A DNA stretch of 41,422 nt from an uncultured Sporosarcina sp. (GTDB lineage Bacteria > Bacillota > Bacilli > Bacillales_A > Planococcaceae). This document shows, piece by piece, positions 16,256-23,965 of this stretch. The notes beneath the pieces were generated by a model that worked only from the letters and a program-made list of their open reading frames with translations, had not been told where the DNA came from and searched no databases. Within the stretch, counting starts at the first letter, position 1; the number at the start of each line of letters is the position of its first letter. Both the position numbers and the translations under genes were made by a program. The stretch is taken from positions 1 to 41,422 of the forward strand of contig CANSAF010000019.1 in NCBI GenBank assembly GCA_947644645.1. The letters are read 5' to 3'.

Positions 16256-16972
16256 TTAAGGATTCGTTGACCATAATCCCGCAGATTTTACGAAAACGCG
16301 TGGATTTAGTTTTAATTGGGCAACCATTAATTCTGCTAAATCTTCTGGTTGCATGACTTTTTCAGGATTGCCATCTGTTAAGTTTTCAGCAAAAGCTAAA
16401 TCTGTTGCAACTGTACTTGGTGTTAGGGCAGTTACACGGATATTATGCTTACGAACTTCTTGCATAAGTGAATCTGAAAGGCCAATTAGACCAAATTTAG
16501 AAGCACTATAAGCTGCAGTGACTGCACCGCCTCTTTCTCCAGCTGTTGAAGAAATATTAATGATATCTCCCGATTCTTGCTCAATCATGCCAGGAAGGAC
16601 TGCGCGCGTGACATAATAAGGACCCATTAAGTTAATATCTACAATTTTTTTGAATTCTTCTGGATCAAATTCCAGGAAGCTACCAAATTTTCCAGTTCCA
16701 GCATTATTAATTAAAATATCGATGGCACCTAATTCTGATTTTACATGTTCAACTGCAGAAATTACTGCGTTGTTATCAGATACGTCTGCAGTCGCCATTG
16801 TAACTTGCACATCATAAGTCGCAACTTCTTCTGCAACTTTTTCCAAGTTTGCACCCGTTCTTCCGATTAACCCAAGATTAATCCCTTCTTTTGCGAATGC
16901 AATTGCCGTTGCACGTCCAATTCCACGCCCAGCACCTGTAATAATCGCTGTTTTACCTTTTAAATTTTGCAT
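16256..16972 (-). CDS. Short-chain dehydrogenase/reductase, FabG-like
   Basis: A 238-residue Rossmann enzyme of the SDR family (3-ketoacyl-ACP reductase-like) that reduces a carbonyl with NAD(P)H. Motifs: [10 protein letters not shown] (about 12-21), NNAG at about 87-90, catalytic Ser in ISSTAGE near 138, and Tyr-Lys in YSASK at about 151-155. It retains the normal length for this group. ATG at 16972 has GTGAGGTG upstream; the 5-residue longer GTG start overlaps that SD. It stands away from other fatty-acid genes, so a general carbonyl reductase role is as likely as fatty-acid synthesis. Confidence 0.9.
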   Translation of the reverse strand: MQNLKGKTAIITGAGRGIGRATAIAFAKEGINLGLIGRTGANLEKVAEEVATYDVQVTMATADVSDNNAVISAVEHVKSELGAIDILINNAGTGKFGSFLEFDPEEFKKIVDINLMGPYYVTRAVLPGMIEQESGDIINISSTAGERGGAVTAAYSASKFGLIGLSDSLMQEVRKHNIRVTALTPSTVATDLAFAENLTDGNPEKVMQPEDLAELMVAQLKLNPRVFVKSAGLWSTNP

Positions 16973-17047
16973 ACTTAAACACCTCACTATTTTATTTACA
17001 CTAACAACTATAACAAATGCATGCCATAAGTTGAAATAAACGACTTA

Positions 17048-17083
17048 GGAGGCTATTCAAAATGTCTTTTTGAACAGCCTCCC
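17048..17083 (-). terminator. Hairpin after the metal-receptor-like gene, probable terminator
   Basis: A 7-bp GC-rich stem (GGAGGCT / AGCCTCC) extends by a further TTCAAA-type arm with one mismatch. It starts 3 nt after the minus-strand stop. The T tract is poor. It resembles the hairpins at 26561 and 36001. Confidence 0.55.
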
Positions 17084-17085
17084 AT

Positions 17086-17853
17086 TTATTCATCAAATTT
17101 TTGTTTTAAATATTTTGCACCTTCAACCATATTAACTCCGTACCAAAACATTTCTCCATCAATTAACGAAATGTCTACATCTGGTAAAAGCGTTTTAAAT
17201 TCTTCCACATGCTTTTCTTGAAAACGAAAAGGCTCTGTTGCTAAAAATAAATAATCGAGTTCTGCCTTTTTAAGCTCTTCCAGTGTAACAGCTGGATAAC
17301 GTCCTTCAAACTTTGTAAATGGATTGATAAGATGTAAAGATTCTAGAACGGTATTAATATATGTAGAATGACCGACCACCATATACGGCGTTCGCCAAAT
17401 CATATAAGCCGCTTTTTTTCCTTGTAAATTTGGGAGATTTTGAAAAGCTGTTTCAATCGTATAAGCGAGCTGACTGGCTTCTTCTTGCTTCTGAACAATT
17501 TTTCCAAGGTCTTCAAGCATTCGTTTATTTTCTTGAATCGACTGAATTTCAAAAACAAAAACTGGAAAGTCTTTTTCTAACTGGGCAACAATTTCTTTCG
17601 TATTTTCTTCTTTTTCCGCAATGATTAAATCGGGTTTGACCGCATGAATTTTATTGATATTAATTTCTTTTGTTCCACCAACAATTGGGATATGTTCAAT
17701 TTGCTCTTTTGGATAAATACAAAAACGTGTACGTCCGACAACTTCTTTGTCTAATCCAATTGCAAATAAGGTTGCTGTAATCGCCGGACAAAGCGATACA
17801 ATTCTTTTCGGTCTAGTCGTTAATTTAACTTCTCTCCCAACATGATCAATCAA
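17086..17853 (-). CDS. Helical-backbone metal receptor-like protein without a signal peptide (BtuF/FepB fold)
   Basis: A 255-residue protein homologous to vitamin B12/siderophore-binding ABC receptors: MIDHVGREVKL..PKRIVSLCPAITATLFAIGL at the N-terminus, IPIVGGTKEINI, KPDLIIAEKEENTKE and a C-terminal lobe beginning near residue 150. The normal family has a lipoprotein signal. Here the protein starts directly with the first domain strand, from a TTG with AAAGGAGGG 7 nt upstream, so it should stay in the cytoplasm unless an unseen start exists. No permease or ATPase partner is adjacent; the AEC transporter gene lies 18 nt upstream on the same strand. It is probably a cytoplasmic cobalamin- or metal-binding protein of this family; the ligand is unknown. 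Confidence 0.8.
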   Translation of the reverse strand: MIDHVGREVKLTTRPKRIVSLCPAITATLFAIGLDKEVVGRTRFCIYPKEQIEHIPIVGGTKEININKIHAVKPDLIIAEKEENTKEIVAQLEKDFPVFVFEIQSIQENKRMLEDLGKIVQKQEEASQLAYTIETAFQNLPNLQGKKAAYMIWRTPYMVVGHSTYINTVLESLHLINPFTKFEGRYPAVTLEELKKAELDYLFLATEPFRFQEKHVEEFKTLLPDVDISLIDGEMFWYGVNMVEGAKYLKQKFDE

Positions 17854-17871
17854 TGCAACTCCCTCCTTTAA

Positions 17872-18777
17872 TTAAACGCCTAAAAATAGTAAAACAATTG
17901 GAATCGTGCCAATGCTAATGATCGTTGTAATAAAAGTTGTAAAGGAAACTAAATCAGGTTCAGTGCCAAATTGTAAAGCGAACATAGTTGTATTGGCAGC
18001 AGCGGGCATTGCCGCTTGTAAAATAATGACTGAGCGCAGTAAATCATTGACAGGCATAAAATATAAAATCGCTGCCGCAACAAGCGGAGAAGCAACCATA
18101 CGAATGACAGTTACCGCTGTCACATAACGATAGGCTACTCTTTTTCGACTAATTGCAGCGAGTTGCATCCCAAGTACGAGCATAACCGTTGGAATCGAAG
18201 CATCCGCCACTAAACTGATTCCTTCCATAAGCGCTGTTGGTAAAGTAATGGAAAAAGCTTGGAATAATAGACCAGCAAAAGCCGCATAAATCAACGGCAT
18301 TCGAATGACACGGTTTAGCGATTGTTTTAAAGTCGCTTTTTCTTCACCACCAAGGGATGCAAAAAAGATTCCAATAGAGTTCATCAGTAAAGATTGAAAG
18401 ACCATCATAATGACAGCATAATCAAAACCGACCGCCCCAAAAGCAAATAAAACGACAGGCGCTCCGTAATTTCCACTATTCATAAAAACGCCGCCAAGAA
18501 CCATAGCAGATAGCTCTGGTTGTGTTGCTTTCATAAAATAACCCGTAGCCCAAACGATGATGAATAAAACAACTGTAAGAATTAAACAGAAAACAATAAT
18601 ATACAAATAATCCATCGTTAAAGGATTTGTAAAAAATGTCCGAAAGGCGAGAAAAGGAGACATTAAATAAAGTGCCGCTGTCGAAATCGATTTAATATCA
18701 AAGCCGATCAGTTTTTGACCAATAAAGCCAATCGCAAATATAATTAACACAGGTAAAATAATTAAAAATAAATCCAT
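17872..18777 (-). CDS. AEC-family transporter
   Basis: A 301-residue membrane protein with about ten predicted helices, of the auxin efflux carrier (AEC) family. These are secondary transporters, many moving malate or other small organic acids. Recognisable features are FMNSGNYGAPVVLFAFG (about 98-114), the AEC signature with its Asn-Ser-Gly-Asn-Tyr-Gly motif, and the C-terminal AAMPAAANTTMFALQFG. SD GGAG is 9 nt before ATG. It precedes the metal-receptor-like gene by 18 nt, so they probably form one transcript. Its substrate is unknown. Confidence 0.9.
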   Translation of the reverse strand: MDLFLIILPVLIIFAIGFIGQKLIGFDIKSISTAALYLMSPFLAFRTFFTNPLTMDYLYIIVFCLILTVVLFIIVWATGYFMKATQPELSAMVLGGVFMNSGNYGAPVVLFAFGAVGFDYAVIMMVFQSLLMNSIGIFFASLGGEEKATLKQSLNRVIRMPLIYAAFAGLLFQAFSITLPTALMEGISLVADASIPTVMLVLGMQLAAISRKRVAYRYVTAVTVIRMVASPLVAAAILYFMPVNDLLRSVIILQAAMPAAANTTMFALQFGTEPDLVSFTTFITTIISIGTIPIVLLFLGV

Positions 18778-18990
18778 TCATATCAACTCCGACAAGAATA
18801 CTAAGTTTAATCATAACAGAAAAATAAGCGATGGATTATTATAAAATTAAAAAAAGTGAATATAATGAGGTGAGCATTTAGAATTTGCAGATACATTAAT
18901 GGAAATCTATCATAATGACTTGAGCGTGTTAATTTCAAATTTTTATCAAATCAGCTACAGTAATAAAGAGAAGATTATTTAAAAAGGGAG

Positions 18991-19461
18991 TTGATTTCGA
19001 TCGAAACAATTCAACAGCTTAGATTGTCGCGTATGCATACAATTGGCCGTGTAAAAAGAGTGAAGGAATCAAATTGGACATTCCAACCAGACGGCTTTAA
19101 TAACAACATACTTTGGCATGCCGGGCATATTTTCGTAATTGTTGAGATTTATCTCCATCAAAGTGTGCCATCCTATGAAATAAAAAATCCAGAGTGGATT
19201 GCTTTATTTGACGATGGGACGAGTCCTGAAGAGTGGGATGAAAATATTCCAACAGGTGCAGAGATTTTAGCGGCTCTTCGTGAACAAATGAGTTGGGTCA
19301 TTCCTTTTGTGGAAAACCAATTAGAAAAGAAGATGAATGAGCCACTTGTCATTGGCAATGATATTATGACCATTGATACGATTGAAGGCATCGTCCAATT
19401 TTTATCATGGCACGAAGGAACACATGCAGGAACAATTGACGCATTAAATCGTCTAAATTAA
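18991..19461 (+). CDS. DinB-family protein
   Basis: A 156-residue four-helix-bundle protein of the DinB/YfiT-like family; members bind a metal with three histidines and many act in bacillithiol or thiol-dependent reactions. Candidate ligands are His43 and His46 in ILWHAGHI and His135 and His139 in SWHEGTHAGTID. The start is uncertain: TTG 18991 is directly abutted by AAAGGGAG with no spacer. ATC at 19000 in the same frame has a good 9-nt spacer, giving a protein beginning at the Ile in position 4. I list the TTG form. It is 26 nt before a thioredoxin-like gene and probably co-transcribed with it. Confidence 0.8.
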   Translation: MISIETIQQLRLSRMHTIGRVKRVKESNWTFQPDGFNNNILWHAGHIFVIVEIYLHQSVPSYEIKNPEWIALFDDGTSPEEWDENIPTGAEILAALREQMSWVIPFVENQLEKKMNEPLVIGNDIMTIDTIEGIVQFLSWHEGTHAGTIDALNRLN

Positions 19462-19487
19462 AACATAATGAATTTGGGGGCTTTATC

Positions 19488-19802
19488 ATGGAGAAATTAC
19501 AATCAATCGAGCAGTTCGAACAATTGAAAAATGAAGATAGAACGATGTTTATGTTCACAGCAGGATGGTGTCCTGATTGTACGGTAATCGAACCAATTTT
19601 ACCGCGTCTAGAAGTAGATTACCCAGAATACACTTTTATTTCAGTAGATCGTGATGAATTTATTGATTTATGTGCGGAAATGGATATTTTTGGAATTCCT
19701 AGTTTCATTGCTTTCCATTCAGGAGAAGAAGTAGGTCGTTTTGTCAGTAAAGACCGTAAAACACAAAGTGAAATTGAAGATTTTATTAATGGATTAGCAT
19801 AA
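19488..19802 (+). CDS. Thioredoxin-like protein (YtpP type)
   Basis: A 104-residue cytoplasmic thioredoxin-fold protein. The redox motif is WCPDC (about 26-30) rather than WCGPC; the cis-Pro follows in FGIPSFIAF (about 69-77). Length and motif resemble Bacillus YtpP, a thioredoxin homologue linked to bacillithiol/thiol homeostasis, in keeping with the neighbouring DinB-fold gene (inference). SD GGGGG lies before ATG. A good terminator follows. Confidence 0.88.
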   Translation: MEKLQSIEQFEQLKNEDRTMFMFTAGWCPDCTVIEPILPRLEVDYPEYTFISVDRDEFIDLCAEMDIFGIPSFIAFHSGEEVGRFVSKDRKTQSEIEDFINGLA

Positions 19803-19815
19803 GAACTGTCAATGA

Positions 19816-19858
19816 CCAAATAACTTTTCTATCAATAGAATCGTTATTTGGTTTTTTA
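19816..19858 (+). terminator. Rho-independent terminator
   Basis: A 9-bp perfect stem (CCAAATAAC / GTTATTTGG, 19816-19824 and 19843-19851) has an 18-nt loop that can fold further (TTCTAT/ATAGAA). TTTTTTATT follows. Confidence 0.8.
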
Positions 19859-20004
19859 TTTCCCGGGAAATGATTTTTGAAATCGTAAATAAAAATTTAT
19901 AAGCATGCTACTTTGTAAATTGGGAAGTAATTGTATGTTTTTTATTTAAAAAGTGAATCATTCGTTTATAATAAAGAGTATTTCTAATCAATGGAGGCGA
20001 TAAA

Positions 20005-20832
20005 ATGATGTATCGAGCGTTATCAATCGCAGGGTCTGCAGCTAGAGGCGGAGCGGGCATTCAAGCGGATTTAAAAACATTTCAAGAACTCGGTGTATTT
20101 GGGACGACTGCTGTAACAGCGATTGTTGCACGAAACCCTAGAACGGGTGAAGGTGTCTTCCCACAACATATCGATGCGATTGAAGCACAAGTGCATACGG
20201 CATTAAAAGATATTGGTGCGGATGCGATTAAAACGGGCATGCTTTTTACGGAAGAAATTATTACAAAAACAGCTGACTGGCTGAAGCAATCTGAAGTTAA
20301 AAATATTGTAGTTGATCCCGTCATGATCGGTAAAGTCGGGTCAGTTTTATTAAAAGATGATGCGATTGAAAGTATGAAAACAAAATTACTTCCGCTCGCA
20401 ACGATTATTACACCGAATATGCCAGAAGCTGCGCAATTACTTGGGATTGCATCTTTAAATTCTGTCGAGCAATTAAAAGAAGCAGCAAAAGAATTACATA
20501 AACTTGGACCGAAGTATGTGCTCGTAAAGGGTGGTCGATTAGAAGGTCCAGCGATTGATGTTTTATATGATGGTGAAAAGTTTTATATGTTAGAAGCACC
20601 ACGTATTGATACAATCCATACGAACGGGGCTGGCTGTACATATTCAGCAGCAATTACGGCAAGACTTGCGAAGGGCGATACTGTTCCAGAAGCGGTCATA
20701 TTTGCGAAAAAATTTATTACAGCAGCGATTCGTCATTCGTTCGGTTTTATCCAAGGCGTTGGACCAACTTATCACGCGGCCTATCGCAAGTATGATGAAA
20801 CTTCTTGTAAAGTTTGGGTTGAAGAAGAGTAA
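20005..20832 (+). CDS. pdxK: PdxK/ThiD-family kinase (pyridoxine or hydroxymethylpyrimidine kinase)
   Basis: A 275-residue ribokinase-fold kinase of the ThiD/PdxK branch, phosphorylating a B6 vitamer or HMP with ATP. Motifs: IAGSAARGGAGIQADLKTF (about 8-26), DAIKTGML, VVDPVM, ITPNMPEAAQL and the end motif THTNGAGCTYSAA. Similarity to B. subtilis PdxK, from memory, includes the long C-terminal part and TNGAGCT(Y/F)SAA. The first motif differs: relatives read GSDSSGGAG, here GSAARGGAG, so the first substrate-contact Asp/Ser are replaced. GGAGGCGATAA SD. It is 20 nt upstream of a FAD oxidoreductase gene. No other thi or pdx genes are nearby. Confidence 0.75.
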   Translation: MMYRALSIAGSAARGGAGIQADLKTFQELGVFGTTAVTAIVARNPRTGEGVFPQHIDAIEAQVHTALKDIGADAIKTGMLFTEEIITKTADWLKQSEVKNIVVDPVMIGKVGSVLLKDDAIESMKTKLLPLATIITPNMPEAAQLLGIASLNSVEQLKEAAKELHKLGPKYVLVKGGRLEGPAIDVLYDGEKFYMLEAPRIDTIHTNGAGCTYSAAITARLAKGDTVPEAVIFAKKFITAAIRHSFGFIQGVGPTYHAAYRKYDETSCKVWVEEE

Positions 20833-20852
20833 TTAAAGTAGGAGAGACGAGT

Positions 20853-21971
20853 ATGCAAAAAATTATCGTAATTGGTGCAGGAATTTTAGGCGCTTCAACG
20901 GCTTATCATCTTGCACGTTACGGCGCAACCGTAATCGTTGTTGACCGAAAAGATGCAGGTCAAGCGACAGATGCCGCTGCCGGGATTATTTGTCCGTGGA
21001 TATCACAGCGAAGAAATAAGGCTTGGTATGCATTAGCTAAAAATGGTGCCGCTTATTATGAGCCTTTAATCGCAGCTTTAGAGCAAGATGGTGAAGTGGA
21101 AACAGGTTACCGGAAAGTTGGGGCAATTAGTTTACATACAGAAGTTAAAAAACTCGATGGTATGGAAGAAAGAGCAACAAAACGCCGGACAGATGCACCA
21201 GAAATTGGTGAAATTCGAAGATTGAATGAATTGGAAACGCAGGGAAAATTTCCCGTTTTGGATGAAACACATGCTTCGGTCTTTGTAAGTGGTGCCGCAA
21301 GAGTAAACGGACGTGCGCTTAGGGATGCGCTCATTCGCGGTGCGAAAAAACACGGAGCAACATTTATCAATGGCTCGGCCGAATTAGCAGTCGAGCAGTC
21401 GAAAGTGATTGGCGTTCGTGTCAATGAGGACTTCATTGAAGCCGATCAAGTTATAGTGACGGCAGGTGCTTGGGCTGCAAAATTATTTGAACCATTCGAT
21501 GTTCATTTACAAATTGGTGGACAAAAAGCACAAATTGCGCATTTTCAACTAGAAAATAATGACACCAAAAATTGGTCAGTCGTGATGCCGCCGACCAATC
21601 AATATTTACTCGCTTTCGATCAAGGCGAAATCGTCGCAGGCGCCACCTATGAAGATGATAGGGAAGGTGACTTACGTGTAACGGTGGGTGGATTACATGA
21701 GATTTTTGATAAAGCATTACAAATTGCGCCAGGTTTAAAAGATGCAATGTTTAAAGAAGCACGCGTTGGTTTCCGTCCATTTACGCCAAATTTCATACCG
21801 ATTATTGGAGAAGTACCTTGTTTAACGAATGTATTTCTCGCGAATGGTTTAGGTTCTTCAGGATTAACTGTCGGTCCGTATTTAGGGGAACAGTTGGCAA
21901 AGCTTGCACTTCAAAAAGAAGTTGAAATTGATTTATCATTGTACAAAGTTGACCAAGTTTTAAGTGAATAA
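20853..21971 (+). CDS. FAD-dependent amine/amino-acid oxidoreductase (DAO family)
   Basis: A 372-residue flavoprotein of the D-amino-acid oxidase/glycine oxidase/DadA family. The FAD site is IGAGILGASTAYHLA at about 7-21, with ExxGQ-like DRKDAGQATDAAAGII (about 31-46). Conserved patches are VTAGAWAAKL near 202, VGFRPFTPNFIPIIGEVP near 310 and the end motif NGLGSSGLTVGPYLGEQLAKL, which binds the flavin. It probably oxidises a D-amino acid or glycine-type amine. The gene is 20 nt after the kinase gene, with AGGAGAG SD, so one operon. A kinase of the B6/thiamine type beside a DAO flavoprotein raises a vitamin-linked role (inference); the substrate is not known. Confidence 0.87.
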   Translation: MQKIIVIGAGILGASTAYHLARYGATVIVVDRKDAGQATDAAAGIICPWISQRRNKAWYALAKNGAAYYEPLIAALEQDGEVETGYRKVGAISLHTEVKKLDGMEERATKRRTDAPEIGEIRRLNELETQGKFPVLDETHASVFVSGAARVNGRALRDALIRGAKKHGATFINGSAELAVEQSKVIGVRVNEDFIEADQVIVTAGAWAAKLFEPFDVHLQIGGQKAQIAHFQLENNDTKNWSVVMPPTNQYLLAFDQGEIVAGATYEDDREGDLRVTVGGLHEIFDKALQIAPGLKDAMFKEARVGFRPFTPNFIPIIGEVPCLTNVFLANGLGSSGLTVGPYLGEQLAKLALQKEVEIDLSLYKVDQVLSE

Positions 21972-21972
21972 A

Positions 21973-22018
21973 AACACTGTCCAGCAAGCGTTTGAATAAG
22001 CTGGACAGTGTTTTTTGT
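21973..22018. terminator. Rho-independent terminator
   Basis: A 13-bp perfect stem (AACACTGTCCAGC / GCTGGACAGTGTT) has a 14-nt loop, then TTTTTTGTTT. It ends the kinase/oxidoreductase operon. Confidence 0.88.
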
Positions 22019-22049
22019 TTTTAACAGAATTTTTCGAGTTCGCGTTAAT

Positions 22050-22604
22050 CTAAATTGCTTTCAATGTATCTTTCATATCCTCATAAACACCATTCCATAA
22101 TTGTTCATCTTCTTTAAATGCTTTAGCGGTAATGCCAATCAATGTTTTAAACGCTTCTTCATAGCCTTCTGTATCTTTTTCAGGTAAATCCTTTTTATAT
22201 TGGTCTACAAATGCTTTAGTAGTCGGTGCAATCGGTCCCCATTTCGCGACTTCATTTCCTGATTCATCAATAAAAATCATAATTGGAATCGTTCTTGATT
22301 TGCCATTTGTTAAATATTGATCCATCAGTTCTAAGTTTTCATCGCGTAAAAGAAATTTTACAGGTAGTTCTGTTTTTTCTGCTAAACGCAGTAAAATTGG
22401 AATGTTTAACATGCAATGACCACACCAAGGTTCAGCAAGAATGACAGCTCGTAAGTTTTTTTCCTTTAAATCATAAAGAAATTGTTCATCATTTGAAAGT
22501 GAAAAATTATTATAAATATGATTAAAACCTGCTTGATGTTTTTCTAATGTCTCCACATACTGCTCCGATGTTATCCCTTTTTCAAACCACTCTTGTAAAC
22601 TCAT
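22050..22604 (-). CDS. Thioredoxin-family protein
   Basis: A 184-residue thioredoxin-fold protein with a 50-residue N-terminal helical extension. The redox motif is EPWCGHC (about 58-64), and the cis-Pro segment is SRTIPIMIFID near 103-113. No signal peptide is visible, so it is cytoplasmic. The C-terminal third (about 140-184) is a helical tail of acidic character absent from classical thioredoxins. It is the convergent partner of the kinase/flavoprotein operon. Members of this family often act as general disulphide reductases or bacilliredoxin-like proteins. Confidence 0.87.
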   Translation of the reverse strand: MSLQEWFEKGITSEQYVETLEKHQAGFNHIYNNFSLSNDEQFLYDLKEKNLRAVILAEPWCGHCMLNIPILLRLAEKTELPVKFLLRDENLELMDQYLTNGKSRTIPIMIFIDESGNEVAKWGPIAPTTKAFVDQYKKDLPEKDTEGYEEAFKTLIGITAKAFKEDEQLWNGVYEDMKDTLKAI

Positions 22605-22820
22605 TTTTCATTCACTCCTATTCATATCAATGATTTAAGTATACGAAATATTTAGCAGTTGGGAAATGAAAAAGCCTGTTCAATTCCCATGTAATAAACT
22701 ATTTAGAGGAAAAAAACTAAAATAACCTTAAAAATGCAATAAAAGCGAATAATTGGAATGTAAAAAAGAGCTTTGCTTTTTTGTTTGAAAAACATTAACA
22801 TGTAAAAGGAACAATTTTCT

Positions 22821-22860
22821 TATATTTTTTAGCAATAACTTACAAGAACTAAAAAATATA
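22821..22860. promoter_or_regulatory. 12-bp perfect inverted repeat upstream of the tat operon
   Basis: TATATTTTTTAG (22821-22832) is exactly mirrored by CTAAAAAATATA (22849-22860) across a 16-nt spacer, ending 32 nt before the tatA start. It could be an operator or a leader hairpin regulating tatA. The 288-nt gap before tatA has no gene; a short weak hairpin (AAAAAAGAGC-ttt-GCTTTTTT, about 22765-22785) also lies there. Confidence 0.45.
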
Positions 22861-22892
22861 TTTATATAAATTGCTGGAAGGGGGAAGAAGAC

Positions 22893-23084
22893 ATGAACTT
22901 AGCTGCGATTGGTGTGCCGGGGTTAATTATTATTCTGGTCATTATCTTAATTTTATTCGGCCCTAGAAAGTTGCCGGAAATCGGTTCTGCTGTTGGAAAG
23001 ACATTAGCAGAATTTAAAAAATCAACGAGAGATATTATGAATGACGATGACGATGCTGAAAAGAAATCTGAATCGAAAAAGTAG
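22893..23084 (+). CDS. tatA: Twin-arginine translocase subunit TatA
   Basis: A 63-residue TatA/TatE protein: short periplasm-side N-terminus, one hydrophobic helix (about 8-22), the hinge [10 protein letters not shown] (22-31), an amphipathic helix ([16 protein letters not shown]) and an acidic-to-basic tail. It oligomerises to make the size-variable pore of the Tat pathway, which exports folded cofactor-carrying proteins. SD GGAAGGGGG lies before the ATG. tatC follows 11 nt later; no tatB exists, as in the minimal TatA-TatC systems of Gram-positive bacteria. Confidence 0.95.
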   Translation: MNLAAIGVPGLIIILVIILILFGPRKLPEIGSAVGKTLAEFKKSTRDIMNDDDDAEKKSESKK

Positions 23085-23094
23085 GTGAAAAGGT

Positions 23095-23892
23095 ATGGCC
23101 GAGGAAAAAGAAGTTGTAGAAAATGCTAATGCCAATGCCAAATCATCTCAACAAGAAGAAAGTCAAGCTGAAAGTGAACCGAGTTTAATCGAACATTTAA
23201 GTGACTTGAAAAAACAACTGATTAAGGCAGTAATTGTATTTGTTGTCTTCTTTATTGCTGTCTTCAGTACGATTAATTACTGGTTTCCTTATGTAACAAG
23301 AGGGCATCAACTAATCGTCTTAAGCCCGTTAGAGGTCGTTTCGTTTTATATGTCTATTTCTGCGGCGCTTGCATTTGGTTTATCATTGCCATTCTTAAGT
23401 CATTTTATATGGAAATTTGTCAAGCCAGGATTAACGGAGCAAGAAAGTCGTTTTTTCAGCTTATATTCACCTGTAATGTTTTTATTATTTGTAATCGGTT
23501 TAGCGTTTGGTTATTTCATCGTCAATCCGCTTAGTTATAATTTTTTAACGACATTAGGTGCAATCAATTTTGATGTGATGATTTCGGCGCATGAGTATGC
23601 ACGATTTTTATTATTTACAACGATGCCAATCGGTTTAATGTTTGAGTTGCCGATGGTTGCAATGTTTTTAGCGTCTATCGGACTATTAACAGTAGATACT
23701 TTGAAAAAAGTGCGAAAATGGTCCTATGTCGCTTTGGCTGTATTATCGGCGTTAATTACACCGCCAGATTTTATTAGCCAATTGATTGTATTAATCCCTA
23801 TGATTCTGCTATATGAAGCGAGTATTCGTCTCGTAGCACGAATTGAAAAACGTGCGAGTTTAAGAGACGAAGAAGAAACGATTTCAGAATAA
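23095..23892 (+). CDS. tatC: Twin-arginine translocase subunit TatC
   Basis: A 265-residue Tat receptor that recognises the RR signal peptide. It has six predicted helices and signatures of the family: PSLIEHLSDLKKQLIKA (about 29-45), LSPLEVVSFYMSISAALAFGLSLPF, KPGLTEQESRF and FELPMVAMFLASIG. An unusual 28-residue acidic Gln/Ala/Glu-rich N-terminal extension precedes the core. It lies between tatA and the Tat-substrate gene. AAAGGT SD, 11-nt gap after tatA. Confidence 0.95.
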   Translation: MAEEKEVVENANANAKSSQQEESQAESEPSLIEHLSDLKKQLIKAVIVFVVFFIAVFSTINYWFPYVTRGHQLIVLSPLEVVSFYMSISAALAFGLSLPFLSHFIWKFVKPGLTEQESRFFSLYSPVMFLLFVIGLAFGYFIVNPLSYNFLTTLGAINFDVMISAHEYARFLLFTTMPIGLMFELPMVAMFLASIGLLTVDTLKKVRKWSYVALAVLSALITPPDFISQLIVLIPMILLYEASIRLVARIEKRASLRDEEETISE

Positions 23893-23965
23893 TTCGGGCG
23901 CGATCAGGTTGCGCTTGCAAAAGATTACCCGCATTTTATGACAAATGTGAAGGAGGAAATAAACG

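Noticed and set aside
16168-16356. Plus-strand frame beginning MPQKAAKNTNN after the multipass membrane protein gene
   Set aside because: It runs through the minus-strand terminator stem and antisense to the short-chain dehydrogenase gene. The SD is poorly spaced and its sequence is not protein-like after the first 20 residues.
21107-21436. Long antisense frames within the FAD oxidoreductase, GMC and pdp genes
   Set aside because: They mirror the codon pattern of well-supported genes on the other strand and have no SD or recognisable protein features.
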